A stretch of 64,000 nt of DNA from DATBFU01 sp035498405 (GTDB lineage: Bacteria > Acidobacteriota > Thermoanaerobaculia > UBA5066 > Gp7-AA6), in NCBI GenBank assembly GCA_035498405.1, contig DATKAE010000047.1:62001-126000 (forward strand), in the 5' to 3' direction. The position numbers and the translations under genes were made by a program. Below, in pieces: positions 16,698 through 26,046 of this stretch; positions within the stretch are counted from its first letter, which is position 1, and every line of letters starts with the position of its first letter. Below the pieces are notes generated by a model, which was given only the letters and a program-made list of their open reading frames with translations, was not told where the DNA came from and did no database searches.

Positions 16698-18722
16698 TTA
16701 CCAGATCGCGCAGCTCTCCGAACGGACCATGGGGTCTCCGGCTGCGCAGGAGAAGGCCCTCGCGAACTCGGGCATGTTGGACGGGGCCCCGATGGCGCGA
16801 AATCGGTCGAGCGGGTGGGGATTGACGTTGGTCAACAGCCGGGCGAACTCGGGCCGGTCGTTGCTGGCCCAGACGCGCGCCCAGCCGAGAAAGAATCGCT
16901 GGTCGGGGGTGAGTCCGTCGATCTTGCCCGGCTCCGGCTTGTCGGACAGGCTCTTGCGAAAGGCGTCGTAGGCGAGCTTGAGTCCCCCCAGATCGGCGAT
17001 CGACTCGCCGAGAACGAGCTTGCCGTTGACGTGAAGGTCGCCCTCGACGACGTATGCGGAGAACTGTTGCTCGACGCACGCCGCCCGCTTCTCGTAGTTC
17101 GAGGCGTCTTGCGGCGTCCACCAGTCCTTCAGGTTTCCCTGCGCGTCGAACTTACGTCCTTCGTCGTCGAATCCGTGAGTCATCTCGTGCCCGATGACGG
17201 CGCCGATGCCGCCGTAGTTGACTGCGTCGTCCGCGCGCCCGTCGAAAAAGGGCGGCTGGAGGATGCCCGCCGGAAAGACGATTTCGTTGCGGAGCGGGTT
17301 GTAATAGGCGTTGACGGTCGGGGGCGTCATCTCCCAGTCGGTCCGGTCGACGGGTCGGCCGATCTTGGCGAGGTCGCGGCGCGACTCGAAGGCCGTGGCG
17401 TTCAGGACGTTGGTGACGTAGGGTCCGCGACCGATCGTCAGCGCGGTGTAGTCGCGCCACCGTGCGGGATAGCCGATCTTCTGGTCGAAGGCGGAGAGCT
17501 TCTCGAGGGCGGCCTTCTTGGTCGCCTCGCTCATCCAGGACAGGGTCGGGATGTCCGTGCGGAGGGCGGCGATCAGGTTGCGGACCATCTCGTCGGCTCG
17601 TTTCTTGGATTCTGGCGGGAAATTGTCCCTCACGTAGATCCTTCCGAGCGCCATCCCGAGGGCGTTGTCGGTCGAAGCGACGCAGCGCTTCCACCGGGGC
17701 AGGTTCTCGGGTGTTCCCTGAAGGATCCTCCCGTTGAAGTCGAAATCTTGATCGACGAACTTCGAGGAAAGCGACGGCGCAGCGGCGGCGACGAGCTTCC
17801 AGCGAAGGTAGGTCTTCCAGTCCTCGAGCGGCACATCCCGCATCAAGCGATTGACGGCTTCGAAGAACTTCGGTTGGCCGATGTTGACCGCCGGGAGGGA
17901 GGGCATCCCGAGGTCCTTGAAATAGGCGCTCCAGGAGAAGTTCGGCATGAGCGCCGCGAGTTCCTGCGGGCCCATCTTGTTGTAGGTCTTCTCGGGATCG
18001 CGCTGCTCGACGCGGGTCATGGACGCTTCCGCAAGCTTCGTTTCCAGGGCCAGAATCGCCTTGGCCCGAGCGGCGGCCTTTCCCTTGGCGTCCCCGGCGA
18101 GCTCCAGCATCTTCGTCACATGTGTCAGATATTTGGAGCGGAGTTCCTTTGAGGGGCCGTCCGTCTTGACGTAGTAGTCGCGGTCGGGCATCCCCAAGCC
18201 GCCCTGGAACGCCGCGGCGATGACCTCGGTTGCATTCTTGCGATCCTGTTCCGAGCCGAAGGCGAAAACGGCGTTGGTGCCCTGGACCTGCAGCCGCGCG
18301 ATCTCGGCCTGGAGCTCCGCGGGGCTCCCGACTTGCTCGATGCGCTCGAGCTCCGCCTTCAGCGGCGCGATTCCTTCCGCGTCGATCGCCTTTTCGTCCA
18401 TGCAGGAGGCGTAGAAATCCGAGAGCTTCTGCTCATCGGAGCCGTTGGACAGTGACACGCGGTCGGAGACGAGCTTCTCCAGGATCTGGTGCAGGATCTC
18501 GCGATTTCGCTCCTCGAGCTCGTTGAAGGCGCCCCAGCTCGGGTAGTCCGGCGGGATCGGGTTCTTCTTGAGCCAGCCGCCATCGGCGTACAGATAGAAG
18601 TTCTGACAGGCCTTGGACGTCAGATCCATGTCGGCGGGATCGATCCCGTGGACCTCGGCGGCGCGGGAGACGGCCGGCGCCAGGACAAGAAGGGTGAGAG
18701 CCGCCGCAGATCGGACTTTCAA
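16698..18722 (-). CDS. pepO: M13-family zinc metallopeptidase (neprilysin/PepO type)
   Basis: 674 residues starting at TTG 18722, which is preceded by AAGGAGG at good spacing. A signal peptide (AALTLLVLAPAVSRAAE) leads to the M13 N-domain (ACQNFYLYADGGWLKKNPIP). The catalytic domain has NAYYNPLRNEIVFPAGILQ, the zinc site VIGHEMTHGFDDEGR (HExxH near residue 510), the third ligand in GESIADLGGL (near 571) and the usual C-terminal CAIW ending. It should cut oligopeptides in the periplasm or outside the cell. Full length for the family. Confidence 0.92.
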   Translation of the reverse strand: MKVRSAAALTLLVLAPAVSRAAEVHGIDPADMDLTSKACQNFYLYADGGWLKKNPIPPDYPSWGAFNELEERNREILHQILEKLVSDRVSLSNGSDEQKLSDFYASCMDEKAIDAEGIAPLKAELERIEQVGSPAELQAEIARLQVQGTNAVFAFGSEQDRKNATEVIAAAFQGGLGMPDRDYYVKTDGPSKELRSKYLTHVTKMLELAGDAKGKAAARAKAILALETKLAEASMTRVEQRDPEKTYNKMGPQELAALMPNFSWSAYFKDLGMPSLPAVNIGQPKFFEAVNRLMRDVPLEDWKTYLRWKLVAAAAPSLSSKFVDQDFDFNGRILQGTPENLPRWKRCVASTDNALGMALGRIYVRDNFPPESKKRADEMVRNLIAALRTDIPTLSWMSEATKKAALEKLSAFDQKIGYPARWRDYTALTIGRGPYVTNVLNATAFESRRDLAKIGRPVDRTDWEMTPPTVNAYYNPLRNEIVFPAGILQPPFFDGRADDAVNYGGIGAVIGHEMTHGFDDEGRKFDAQGNLKDWWTPQDASNYEKRAACVEQQFSAYVVEGDLHVNGKLVLGESIADLGGLKLAYDAFRKSLSDKPEPGKIDGLTPDQRFFLGWARVWASNDRPEFARLLTNVNPHPLDRFRAIGAPSNMPEFARAFSCAAGDPMVRSESCAIW

Positions 18723-18849
18723 CGTTGCCTCCTTCCGAGAGCCTCGCTTTGATACGCCGGAAGGGGGCGGATGTTATCCCGATTCGTGTGGCCCGCCGCC
18801 CGGACCATCGTCGTCCGGCGATGGGGATCGATTGATTGGCGGTTCGGCG

Positions 18850-19164
18850 CTAACCCTCGACGCGCTCGGTCTCGGGCTCGTCGAAGTGACCCAGGATCTC
18901 CGACCATTCCGCGAGCGGGATACCCGCGTCGGTGATCTCCTGCCACACGACCTCGCCGTCGCGACAGAGAAAATGGGGCGTCATCCGCGGCAAAGGCATG
19001 GGCGGTGCGGCCGCGGAAATCGGCCGCCAGACCATCGTCGCCACACGACGCGCCCCGCAGCCCGGGCAGGGCGCCTCGAGGATGAAGGGGGGAGCGCCGA
19101 TCAGGACGTCGTTCCTCGCCGCCCGCCGGGCCCGCCACGCGTCGATTCGCTGAATCTCACCCAT
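18850..19164 (-). CDS. Small putative zinc-binding protein
   Basis: 104 residues from ATG 19164. It contains APCPGCGARRVATMVW, a half zinc ribbon, and HFLCRDGEVVWQEITD, with an acidic C-terminus (ILGHFDEPETERVEG). No known domain. It is divergent from uppP with a 72-bp gap and lies 127 bp from the peptidase start. The coding call rests on codon pattern, a sensible start and the conserved-looking CPGC motif. Confidence 0.55.
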   Translation of the reverse strand: MGEIQRIDAWRARRAARNDVLIGAPPFILEAPCPGCGARRVATMVWRPISAAAPPMPLPRMTPHFLCRDGEVVWQEITDAGIPLAEWSEILGHFDEPETERVEG

Positions 19165-19236
19165 GACTCGACTCTCATCATCCTCGGGGGCTCGGACAAA
19201 AGACGTCCAATCGGGTGTAGATTGCCGGCACACCGC

Positions 19237-20088
19237 ATGCCGCTCTCCTACGCGCTCTTGCTCGGAGCCGTTCAGGGCCTGACCGAATTCGTTCCCGTCT
19301 CCTCGACGGCTCACCTCTACTTGGCCCAGGCGCTGCTCGGGATGCCCAACGACGAATTGGCTCTCTCCTTCGACATCGTGCTCCACCTGGGGACGGTCCT
19401 GGCGTTGATTCTCGCGATGGGCAAGGAGCTCTCGGGGATCGTCTCGGAGTTCTTTCTCTGGATCGGCCGACGGCCGCCCCGGAACGCCGCGGCGAGGGCG
19501 CTCGTGGTTCCGTTGGTGGTCGGGACGATACCGGGAGTGCTCGCGGGTCTCTTTCTCCTCAAGCGTTTCGAGAGTCTCCGCACGCTCGCGCTGATCGGTC
19601 TCTCGATGCTCGTGGCCTGCGCCTACTTTCTTCTGGCCGAGAAGATCGGGGGGCGCGGATCGTCGGAGGAGCGCGGCCTGGAGCGAGTCGGGACTGGGGA
19701 CGCCCTTTGGATCGGCGTCGCCCAGGCCGCTGCCGGTCTCATGGCGGGCTTCTCCCGCTCGGGTTTCACGATCTCGACCGGCCGTCTGCGCGGGCTCTCC
19801 CGGCCGGACGCGGCGCGGTTCTCCTTCCTGCTCGCCTTGCCGATCATCCTTGGCGCTGGAGGCAAGGCGCTGCTCGACCTGCGCCGACATCCCGAGGCCT
19901 CGATCGGCTGGGGGGCAATGGCCGTCGGCTTCGTCGCGTCGGCAGCGGTCGGTTATCTCGCCGTCCGCTTCCTCCTCCGTTTCCTGAAAACCCACACGCT
20001 CCGGCCGTTTGCGGTATACCTGGGTGTGCTCGGGATGGCGCTCGTTGCCTGGAGCGTCGCGAAGGGCCTGCCGATTCTCGGCAGCTAG
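19237..20088 (+). CDS. uppP: Undecaprenyl-diphosphate phosphatase
   Basis: 283 residues from ATG 19237, with about eight hydrophobic segments. It dephosphorylates undecaprenyl pyrophosphate to recycle the lipid carrier for peptidoglycan and O-antigen. The two signature motifs are present with small changes: GLTEFVPVSSTAHLYLAQ (usually EFLPVSSTGH) near the N-terminus and AGFSRSGFTISTGRLRGLSR (usually PGTSRSG). FDIVLHLGTVLALI and SFLLALPIILGAG also fit the family. Length matches BacA/UppP. Confidence 0.93.
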   Translation: MPLSYALLLGAVQGLTEFVPVSSTAHLYLAQALLGMPNDELALSFDIVLHLGTVLALILAMGKELSGIVSEFFLWIGRRPPRNAAARALVVPLVVGTIPGVLAGLFLLKRFESLRTLALIGLSMLVACAYFLLAEKIGGRGSSEERGLERVGTGDALWIGVAQAAAGLMAGFSRSGFTISTGRLRGLSRPDAARFSFLLALPIILGAGGKALLDLRRHPEASIGWGAMAVGFVASAAVGYLAVRFLLRFLKTHTLRPFAVYLGVLGMALVAWSVAKGLPILGS

Positions 20089-20097
20089 ACTCTCCCG

Positions 20098-21333
20098 TCA
20101 CCAACCCTTCCAGAACGGTCCGTCCCCGAAGTCCCAGAGCAAGTACGCCTCGATCCGGTACTTCTCCGCGCTCTTGGTCAGCGGGAGCCGGACACCGATC
20201 GAGGCGATGAGGTGCCCGAGCCTCGTGAGCGGCTTGGATATCTCGAGCAGGGCGCCCCAATCGTCCTCGTGCGTGTGAAGGTCGAGCGAGCCGACGATCT
20301 CGAACGCCGGTACCCAGGGGCTGCGGGGCGGCCCGAGCGCCTGGGAGAGCGGCAGCTCGAAAAACAGCTGGGAGGGGAGCCGGTCGGCGTTGGTCGAGAG
20401 CTCGGCGCCCGCGCGAGTCTGCAGAAAAGTCCTGTCCCACGCCTTCCCGTAAGCGAAGAAGGGGCTGAACGCCCAGGCCCCTTCCCCGAGACCGCGGTCG
20501 CGGTCGCCGGTCGGGAGCGTCACTCCCAAGCCCGCCGAGAGGATCTGTAGACTCTGCGGGTCGAACGAGAGCACCTGCTTGCCCTCGACCTCGAGATCGC
20601 CCACACCCGCGCGAGATGGTGTGGTCGGTGTGTCGAAGACGACCGGGAGCGTGACCTCGTACTGGAACCTCGGCCCCAGCCGATTTTCGTAGGAGATCTC
20701 CATCGTGCTGCCGGTCGCCCCTTCGAGGCGGGCCACTTCCGGTTTCAAGACGATCTCTTGCTCGGGGTACGCCTTCCCGGTCTCCAGCGGGCGCCGGAAG
20801 TTCAAGTCGCCCGGCGGATAGGCCTCGGAGTCTCGGCAGAAAGCGCGCAAGTACACGACCAGATCGCGAATCTCCGCGGGATCGAGCGCCTCGCCGAAGG
20901 CGGGCATCGCCGAGGAGAGGCCGCGCGCCTTCCCGCCGCGAGCGATGATCGTTTCCCAGTGCTCGGCCGGCTCCGAGGTGTTCGTCAGGCAGTCGGTGAA
21001 GTCGGGGACCGGGACCTCTCCCTGCCACGTCGAGCTCCCTTTGCCGTCTGCGCCGTGACAGAGCGTGCACGCCTGCGCATAGAGCGCGGGCGCCGCGAGG
21101 CGAGGACGAGCCGGCGTCTGCGCCTCCCGCGCCGCCAGCACGGAGGCGGAAGTCAACATCGAGAGTGAAGCCGCGACCGCTCGCCCGAGTATCAAACGGA
21201 GAGATTCCCGAAGGGAAAGACGCGGCGCTCGGAGCGTTTCGGGCGCCGACGAACGTAAGGGCGGTGGACAAGAGGAAGCGCCGCACGGCTTTCTCGCATC
21301 GTCTATGCTCCGCGCAGGAAGGGGGCGGATCAT
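20098..21333 (-). CDS. Secreted cytochrome c fused to a barrel-like C-terminal domain
   Basis: Up to 411 residues; the ATG at 21333 gives an Arg/Pro-rich extension before a likely signal peptide (LILGRAVAASLSMLTSASVLAA), so the true start may be downstream. A class I cytochrome c domain follows, with heme site CTLCHGADGKG near residue 92 and a candidate Met ligand in SAMPAFGEAL. After about residue 180 the chain changes to alternating hydrophobic strands with aromatic girdles (TMEISYENRLGPRFQYEVTL, KYRIEAYLLWDFGD), like an outer-membrane barrel or transporter-type beta protein. I infer electron transfer tethered at the outer membrane. It converges with uppP 9 bp away. Confidence 0.7.
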   Translation of the reverse strand: MIRPLPARSIDDARKPCGASSCPPPLRSSAPETLRAPRLSLRESLRLILGRAVAASLSMLTSASVLAAREAQTPARPRLAAPALYAQACTLCHGADGKGSSTWQGEVPVPDFTDCLTNTSEPAEHWETIIARGGKARGLSSAMPAFGEALDPAEIRDLVVYLRAFCRDSEAYPPGDLNFRRPLETGKAYPEQEIVLKPEVARLEGATGSTMEISYENRLGPRFQYEVTLPVVFDTPTTPSRAGVGDLEVEGKQVLSFDPQSLQILSAGLGVTLPTGDRDRGLGEGAWAFSPFFAYGKAWDRTFLQTRAGAELSTNADRLPSQLFFELPLSQALGPPRSPWVPAFEIVGSLDLHTHEDDWGALLEISKPLTRLGHLIASIGVRLPLTKSAEKYRIEAYLLWDFGDGPFWKGW

Positions 21334-21353
21334 ACGATGCGAAGGAAGTCGGG

Positions 21354-23090
21354 GTGCGGGAGAGCAGACGCTTGAGAGGGGCCTGGACGGGCAGGCGTCG
21401 CCTCGCTCTGGGAGTCCTGGCGGCTCCGTTGGCGGCCCTTTTCCTGGGAGCAGCGGCCGAGACGCCCGCGGACCTGATTCTGACCAATGGCGCGGTCTAC
21501 ACGCTGGACGCCGCGCGGTCCTGGGCGGAGGCCGTCGCCGTGCGGGACGGACGCATCGTGTTCGTGGGGCCGGCGACGGGCGAGAAGACCTACCGGGGGC
21601 CTTCGACGCGGGTCGTGGACCTCGCGGGCAAGATGTTGCTGCCCGGATTCCATGACGCGCACGTTCATCCGGTCACCGGCGGCATGGCGCTCTCCCAATG
21701 CGATTTGAACGGGCTGAAGACGAGGCAAGAAGTCTTCGAGGCGATCCGCGCCTACGCGGCGGCGCATCCGAAGGAGAAATGGATCCTGGGCCGAGGCTGG
21801 GACCTGCCCCTCTTCCCCAACGCCAATCCCACGCGCCGAGATCTCGACGCCTTCGTCTCCGACCGGCCGGCTCGCCTGGCGTCGGCCGACGGACACTCCT
21901 CCTGGGTGAACTCGAAGGCCCTCGAGATCGCCGGGATCACCCGAGCGACGCCCGACCCTCCGAACGGGCGCATCGAACGAGACGCGGCCGGCGAGCCGTC
22001 CGGGACCTTGCGCGAGTCCGCGAGCCGACTGATCTCTCGCCACATTCCCGAGCCGACCGCCGAGCAGTATGCCGAGGGACTTCGCCGCGGCCTCGAGATG
22101 GCCAATCGCTTCGGCATCACGTCGCTGATCGAGGCCCGCGCCGAGGATCCGATCCTCGCGGCTTATCGGGCGGCGGAGCGCGGCGGCTGGCTCACGTCCC
22201 GCGTCGTCGCTTCGCTCCAGGTCGACCCGGCCCGAGGCCCGGCGCAGGTCCCCGAGCTCGTGCGCAAGCGCTCGGCCGATTCGGGCGGCCGGCTGCGTGC
22301 GATCGCCGCCAAGATTTATGCCGACGGAGTCATCGAGTCGGAGACGGCGGCGCTGCTCGAGCCGTACCTCGACCGTCCGGGCTGGTCGGGCGAGCCAAAC
22401 CTCAAGGCCGAGGCGTTCGACCGGCTCGCGATCGCTCTGGACGATGCGCAATTCCAGATCCACATTCATGCGATCGGCGACCGCGCGATCCGCATGTCGC
22501 TTGACGCCCTGGAGGCGGCCCGCCGGGCAAACGGTCCTCGGGATGCGCGTCCGCTGATCGCTCACCTGGAGTTGATCGATCCGCAGGACATTCCCCGCTT
22601 CCGCCGGCTCGGCGTTTTGGCCGACTTCCAGCCGCTCTGGGCCTTCGCCGATCCGTACATCCAGGAGCTGACTCTGCCCAAGCTCGGTCCGCGACGCTCG
22701 CGCTGGCTCTATCCGATCGGGAGTGTCGTGTCGGGCGGGGCGATCGTCGTCGCCGGCAGCGACTGGAGCGTGTCCTCCATGAACCCCCTGGAAGCGATCC
22801 AGGTCGCCGTGACTCGCCAAGATCCCGAGAGAGACTCCGGCCCCGCCTTCATTCCGGAAGAGCGTCTGTCGCTGCCGGAAATCTTGGCCGCCTACACGGT
22901 CACCGGCGCCTACGCTTCCTTCGAGGAGAAGGAGACGGGCTCGATCGAAGTGGGCAAAGCGGCTGATCTCGTCGTCCTCGACCGGAACCTGTTCGAGATT
23001 CCGGTCGAGAAGATCCACGAGACGAGGGTCGTGTGGACACTGCTCGGCGGCAAGGAGGTCTGGCGGGCGCCCTCCGCGGGCCCGCCGTAG
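21354..23090 (+). CDS. Secreted YtcJ-like amidohydrolase
   Basis: 578 residues from GTG 21354, preceded by AAGGAAG. The N-terminus has twin-arginine character (RRLRGAWTGRRRLALGVLAA) and a hydrophobic core. The metal-dependent hydrolase fold is shown by ADLILTNGAVYTLDAARSW, MLLPGFHDAHVHPVTGG (HxH), IHIHAIGDRAI and VAGSDWSVSSMNPLEAIQVA with the catalytic Asp. YtcJ/AepA-type enzymes include N-substituted formamide deformylases; the substrate here is unknown. Divergent from the cytochrome gene, whose candidate start lies only about 20 bp away. Confidence 0.88.
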   Translation: MRESRRLRGAWTGRRRLALGVLAAPLAALFLGAAAETPADLILTNGAVYTLDAARSWAEAVAVRDGRIVFVGPATGEKTYRGPSTRVVDLAGKMLLPGFHDAHVHPVTGGMALSQCDLNGLKTRQEVFEAIRAYAAAHPKEKWILGRGWDLPLFPNANPTRRDLDAFVSDRPARLASADGHSSWVNSKALEIAGITRATPDPPNGRIERDAAGEPSGTLRESASRLISRHIPEPTAEQYAEGLRRGLEMANRFGITSLIEARAEDPILAAYRAAERGGWLTSRVVASLQVDPARGPAQVPELVRKRSADSGGRLRAIAAKIYADGVIESETAALLEPYLDRPGWSGEPNLKAEAFDRLAIALDDAQFQIHIHAIGDRAIRMSLDALEAARRANGPRDARPLIAHLELIDPQDIPRFRRLGVLADFQPLWAFADPYIQELTLPKLGPRRSRWLYPIGSVVSGGAIVVAGSDWSVSSMNPLEAIQVAVTRQDPERDSGPAFIPEERLSLPEILAAYTVTGAYASFEEKETGSIEVGKAADLVVLDRNLFEIPVEKIHETRVVWTLLGGKEVWRAPSAGPP

Positions 23091-23112
23091 GTCCTCTGCC
23101 GGGGACGGAGGC

Positions 23113-23412
23113 CTACCTTTCGGCCTTCTTCTCCCGGTCGATCTCGGTCGCGTATTTCTTCCCGTCGCGCTCGATGTAGGAGAGCTCCACCTTGTCGCCC
23201 ACTCGCAGCTCGGCGATCGTCAACCCGTGCTCGAGCTTCGTGGTCTCGGTCCAGTAGAGCTCCCACTGATCGCCCTTCTCTCCCTGGATCACCATCATCC
23301 GGATGACGGGGTCGAGCCGGACGATCTTGCCCTCCTTCCGATGGTCGTCGGCGGTGGCGGCGGCCGCAATCAGGACCAGGGCGGCGATGGCAATCGAAAC
23401 ATTCCTCTTCAT
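23113..23412 (-). CDS. Small secreted OB-like protein
   Basis: 99 residues with a strong AGGAGG site before the ATG. A signal peptide (VSIAIAALVLIAAAATAD) precedes a compact beta domain (EGKIVRLDPVIRMMVIQG, LTIAELRVGDKVELSYIERD, KKYATEI). The strand pattern resembles the DUF5666/OB-like periplasmic domains found beside FecR-type genes. The gene is 40 bp downstream of the DUF6600-like gene on the same strand, with a small CGGTCT-GAT-AGACCG hairpin (23431-23445) between them. Confidence 0.78.
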   Translation of the reverse strand: MKRNVSIAIAALVLIAAAATADDHRKEGKIVRLDPVIRMMVIQGEKGDQWELYWTETTKLEHGLTIAELRVGDKVELSYIERDGKKYATEIDREKKAER

Positions 23413-23452
23413 GACTCACCTCCTGTGTTCCGGTCTGATAGACCGAGTCGTC

Positions 23453-24688
23453 TCATTCGTTCGCCTTGTCGTTTTTCTCCGAGTGATGCGGCGTCCGATG
23501 GGGCGCCGGCCTCTCTCTCTTCGCCTCCGCGGGAGGTCGTTGCGGAGCGTGTAGCGCGGCCTGACGCTCGGGCTGGACCTGCTTCTCGATGTGGGAATTC
23601 GGAGTCTGTGGCCGTTTCACCGCTTGCTCGGTGGCCGTCGTAGCGGCTGTCTGCTGCTTCTTCGGCTCAATCGGCTTCGCGTGTTCCGGCATGCTTGTCC
23701 GCGGCGCATGCTTCATCGCCTGCTCTTCGTGCGGCTGGGTGGCTCTCGGAGCGGCCTTCGGATGAGTGCTCTGCGCTTGGACGGACGCGGGCGGGTTCTC
23801 CGGGCGCCCCCTCGAATCGGTCCGGCTGGAGGAGGGAGCCTGCCGTTGGGCGACGGCCGCGTGTTTCGAACGCTCGGGCTCGCGCTCGATCGGGGCCTTC
23901 CCGCTCTCGGGCCGCGCGGACGGGATCGCCCTTGCGGCGCTCTCGCGCTCTCGCGCGGGAGCAACGACCTCGAGTCTCGAGGACTTCGCGATGCCCGCTT
24001 GGGCGAGGGTCGTCGGCTGGAGCCTGGCTCTCGAGACGGGCACACGCTCGATCCTCCGGCCCGAGGCCCGCTCGATCCGTTCGGGCGCGGGACCGACGTT
24101 GTGCACGACGCCGCCGGAGACCCGGTAGCTCGTGACCTTCGTCGCCTGGGGAAAGATCACCTCGCTCTGATGCGTGGAGACGCGCACCGTGGAGACCCGC
24201 ACGCCGACAAACTGTTGTGTCGGGACGAAGACGTAGCGTGCCTGCGAAACGACGATCGGCTGGCCGAAGTAGCCGGAGGCCGAGAGCGCGAACGTCGGCG
24301 GCACGGGCGCCCACCCGACGTAGTCGGCGGTGTAGGCCCAGGTCACCCAGGCCGGCGCCCACACGAGCCCGGGAATCCAGACCCAGCCCTGCCGACTGAT
24401 CCAGACCCACGTCCCGTAATGGAACGGGATGTCGCCCCAAGGATCGTACGAGACCCAACTCCAACCGCAGTCGGTGTAGAGCCATTCGCCGTTGACGTAC
24501 GGTTCCCAGCCGACCGCGACTTCCGGCACCCAGACGCTCCCGTACGACGCGCTGACGACCCAGTGACCGTACGGCGCGAGCGTCTGGTGGAAGAAGGAGA
24601 TGCCCACGGTGACGGATGCCTCGACCGGCACCGCCATCAAAGTCATCAGACCAACGAGCAGAATTGCAGCAAAACCGCTCTTCTTCAT
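23453..24688 (-). CDS. Secreted Trp/Tyr-rich protein with proline/lysine tail (DUF6600-like)
   Basis: 411 residues with an AAGGAGGAGG ribosome site. After a signal peptide (AAILLVGLMTLMAVPVEA), residues about 25-170 hold W/Y-rich repeats: PYGHWVVSASYGSVWVPEV, GEWLYTDCGWSWVSYDPWG and QGWVWIPGLVWAPAWVTW. This matches proteins of the DUF6600 type, whose role is unknown. From about residue 200 the chain is low-complexity and charged (Pro, Arg, Glu, Gln, His), ending RTPHHSEKNDKANE. I infer an exported envelope-associated protein. Confidence 0.75.
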   Translation of the reverse strand: MKKSGFAAILLVGLMTLMAVPVEASVTVGISFFHQTLAPYGHWVVSASYGSVWVPEVAVGWEPYVNGEWLYTDCGWSWVSYDPWGDIPFHYGTWVWISRQGWVWIPGLVWAPAWVTWAYTADYVGWAPVPPTFALSASGYFGQPIVVSQARYVFVPTQQFVGVRVSTVRVSTHQSEVIFPQATKVTSYRVSGGVVHNVGPAPERIERASGRRIERVPVSRARLQPTTLAQAGIAKSSRLEVVAPARERESAARAIPSARPESGKAPIEREPERSKHAAVAQRQAPSSSRTDSRGRPENPPASVQAQSTHPKAAPRATQPHEEQAMKHAPRTSMPEHAKPIEPKKQQTAATTATEQAVKRPQTPNSHIEKQVQPERQAALHAPQRPPAEAKRERPAPHRTPHHSEKNDKANE

Positions 24689-24827
24689 GGCCTCCTCCTT
24701 TCCACTGGGGAAGGGGAAGCAACGGGAGTGCCAGCGCCGCCTAAGTGGCTGAAGGCAAAACGATCGCCGTCCGGTTCCCGGAGCACTCGGAGCTCGGGAC
24801 GAGAGTCGGTCGGTTGAAGATGCCGGA

Positions 24828-24845
24828 GGGCGGGAGAGCCCGCCC
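24828..24845 (-). terminator. GC-rich hairpin after the di-heme oxidoreductase gene
   Basis: Perfect 7-bp stem GGGCGGG-AGAG-CCCGCCC, 10 bp past the stop of the gene at 24856 and 140 bp before the next same-strand gene. There is no T-tract, so a terminator role is tentative. Confidence 0.35.
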
Positions 24846-24855
24846 CCCGCCCCGC

Positions 24856-26046
24856 CTAAAGCGAATTCAGAAAGGCGATGACCCGAGCCCTGTCGAAGCT
24901 CGAGAGCCTGGCAAAACGGTCGCGGGCGGTCCTCGCCTGCCCGTCATGCGCCAGGATCGCCTCCGTCAAGGTCTTGGCCCGGCCATCATGCAGGAGTGTT
25001 TCGATCTTCCGAACGCCCCAGAGCGGCGCGGTCCGCATGAGGCGGCCCGTCGCCTGGTTCTGCGTGATGCCGTCGCCCAACCTGCCCATGTCGTGCAGCA
25101 GGAAATCGGAGTAGGGGTGGAAGGTCACCTGATTGAGTGCGGCGGTCGAGCTCGGCCCCGTGCGCATCGTCGAAACGTGGCAACTCGCGCACCCGAGCTT
25201 GTTGAACTCGTACTCGCCCGCCAGGACGGAGCCGCTGATCGGCCCGCGCGGCGGGGGAGCCAGAAACCTCATGAAATCGGTGAACGCCTGGACGCCGCTG
25301 CCGTCGTCGTTGACGCCGGGATCCGGATTGCACGAGAGGGACGCGCAGTCTCCCTGCGGGCAATTCTCCGAAGGAAACATCGGACTGGTCACGCCCATCT
25401 CGTTGACGTAAGCATCGGCGGCGAACACGTGCAGCGTGGCGTTCTGCGCCTTCCAGCCGAACTTCCCGACGTCGGGAAGGCCAGTTTCGACGTTGGTCAC
25501 GATGCTGACCTTGCCCGCGATGTTGTCCGGATCCGACTTCTGCTGATAGGCAATATACCGCAGCAGCGCGTCGGGGATTCCGTCCACCAGGCCCAATCCG
25601 AACAGGGGGGTCGTTCTCCGTCCGGCAACGATCGTTGCCTGAGGGGGAACGGTCTCCGCGAGGTACTCGCAGGCTCCGGCGACGCCGATTCCCTGCTCCT
25701 GAATCAGGGAGCCGCCGAACTGGGAGAGAGGATCGAAGGTTCCGTTGGACAGCCGGGCGCCGAAGCGGGTCTCCAGCCGAGTGCTGCCGCCCCCGACCGC
25801 GGGGCTCGAATGGCAGTTGGCGCACGACATGTCGTTGAACACCGGACCCAGGCCCTCCTCCATCGTCTCCACCTGCTTGAACTCATCTTGTCCGTCCGAA
25901 AACCGCTGGAGCTCGGACGCGGTCAGGCCGGCGAAAGGCTGCCCGAAATCCGGAGGAGAGGATCCCCCTCCGTTTCCGACCACCGCGACGGCGCCGACGA
26001 CGGCGAGAACCAATCCGACGATCCGAATCGAAACTTTCCTACCCAT
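24856..26046 (-). CDS. Di-heme c-type oxidoreductase family protein (DUF1111 type)
   Basis: 396 residues from ATG 26046, preceded by AAGGAGGGACTG. After a signal peptide (VGLVLAVVGAVAVVGNGGG) come two c-type heme sites: NDMSCANCHSSPAVGGG (near residue 78) and LGCASCHVSTMRTGP (near 288). FDPLSQFGGSLIQEQGIG, FGLGLVDGIPDALL and KFGWKAQNATLHVFAADAY match the di-heme oxidoreductase/thiol oxidoreductase-like family related to MauG and CcpA peroxidases. The last segment (FLLHDMGRLGDG, LWGVRK, LLHDGRAKTLTEAILAHDG) is also typical. Periplasmic redox enzyme of unknown substrate. Confidence 0.88.
   Translation of the reverse strand: MGRKVSIRIVGLVLAVVGAVAVVGNGGGSSPPDFGQPFAGLTASELQRFSDGQDEFKQVETMEEGLGPVFNDMSCANCHSSPAVGGGSTRLETRFGARLSNGTFDPLSQFGGSLIQEQGIGVAGACEYLAETVPPQATIVAGRRTTPLFGLGLVDGIPDALLRYIAYQQKSDPDNIAGKVSIVTNVETGLPDVGKFGWKAQNATLHVFAADAYVNEMGVTSPMFPSENCPQGDCASLSCNPDPGVNDDGSGVQAFTDFMRFLAPPPRGPISGSVLAGEYEFNKLGCASCHVSTMRTGPSSTAALNQVTFHPYSDFLLHDMGRLGDGITQNQATGRLMRTAPLWGVRKIETLLHDGRAKTLTEAILAHDGQARTARDRFARLSSFDRARVIAFLNSL

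Noticed and set aside
24069..24688. Repeat-rich W/Y codon pattern in the DUF6600-like gene as a possible DNA repeat array
   Set aside because: The repetition is at protein level and irregular in spacing; explained by the coding domain.
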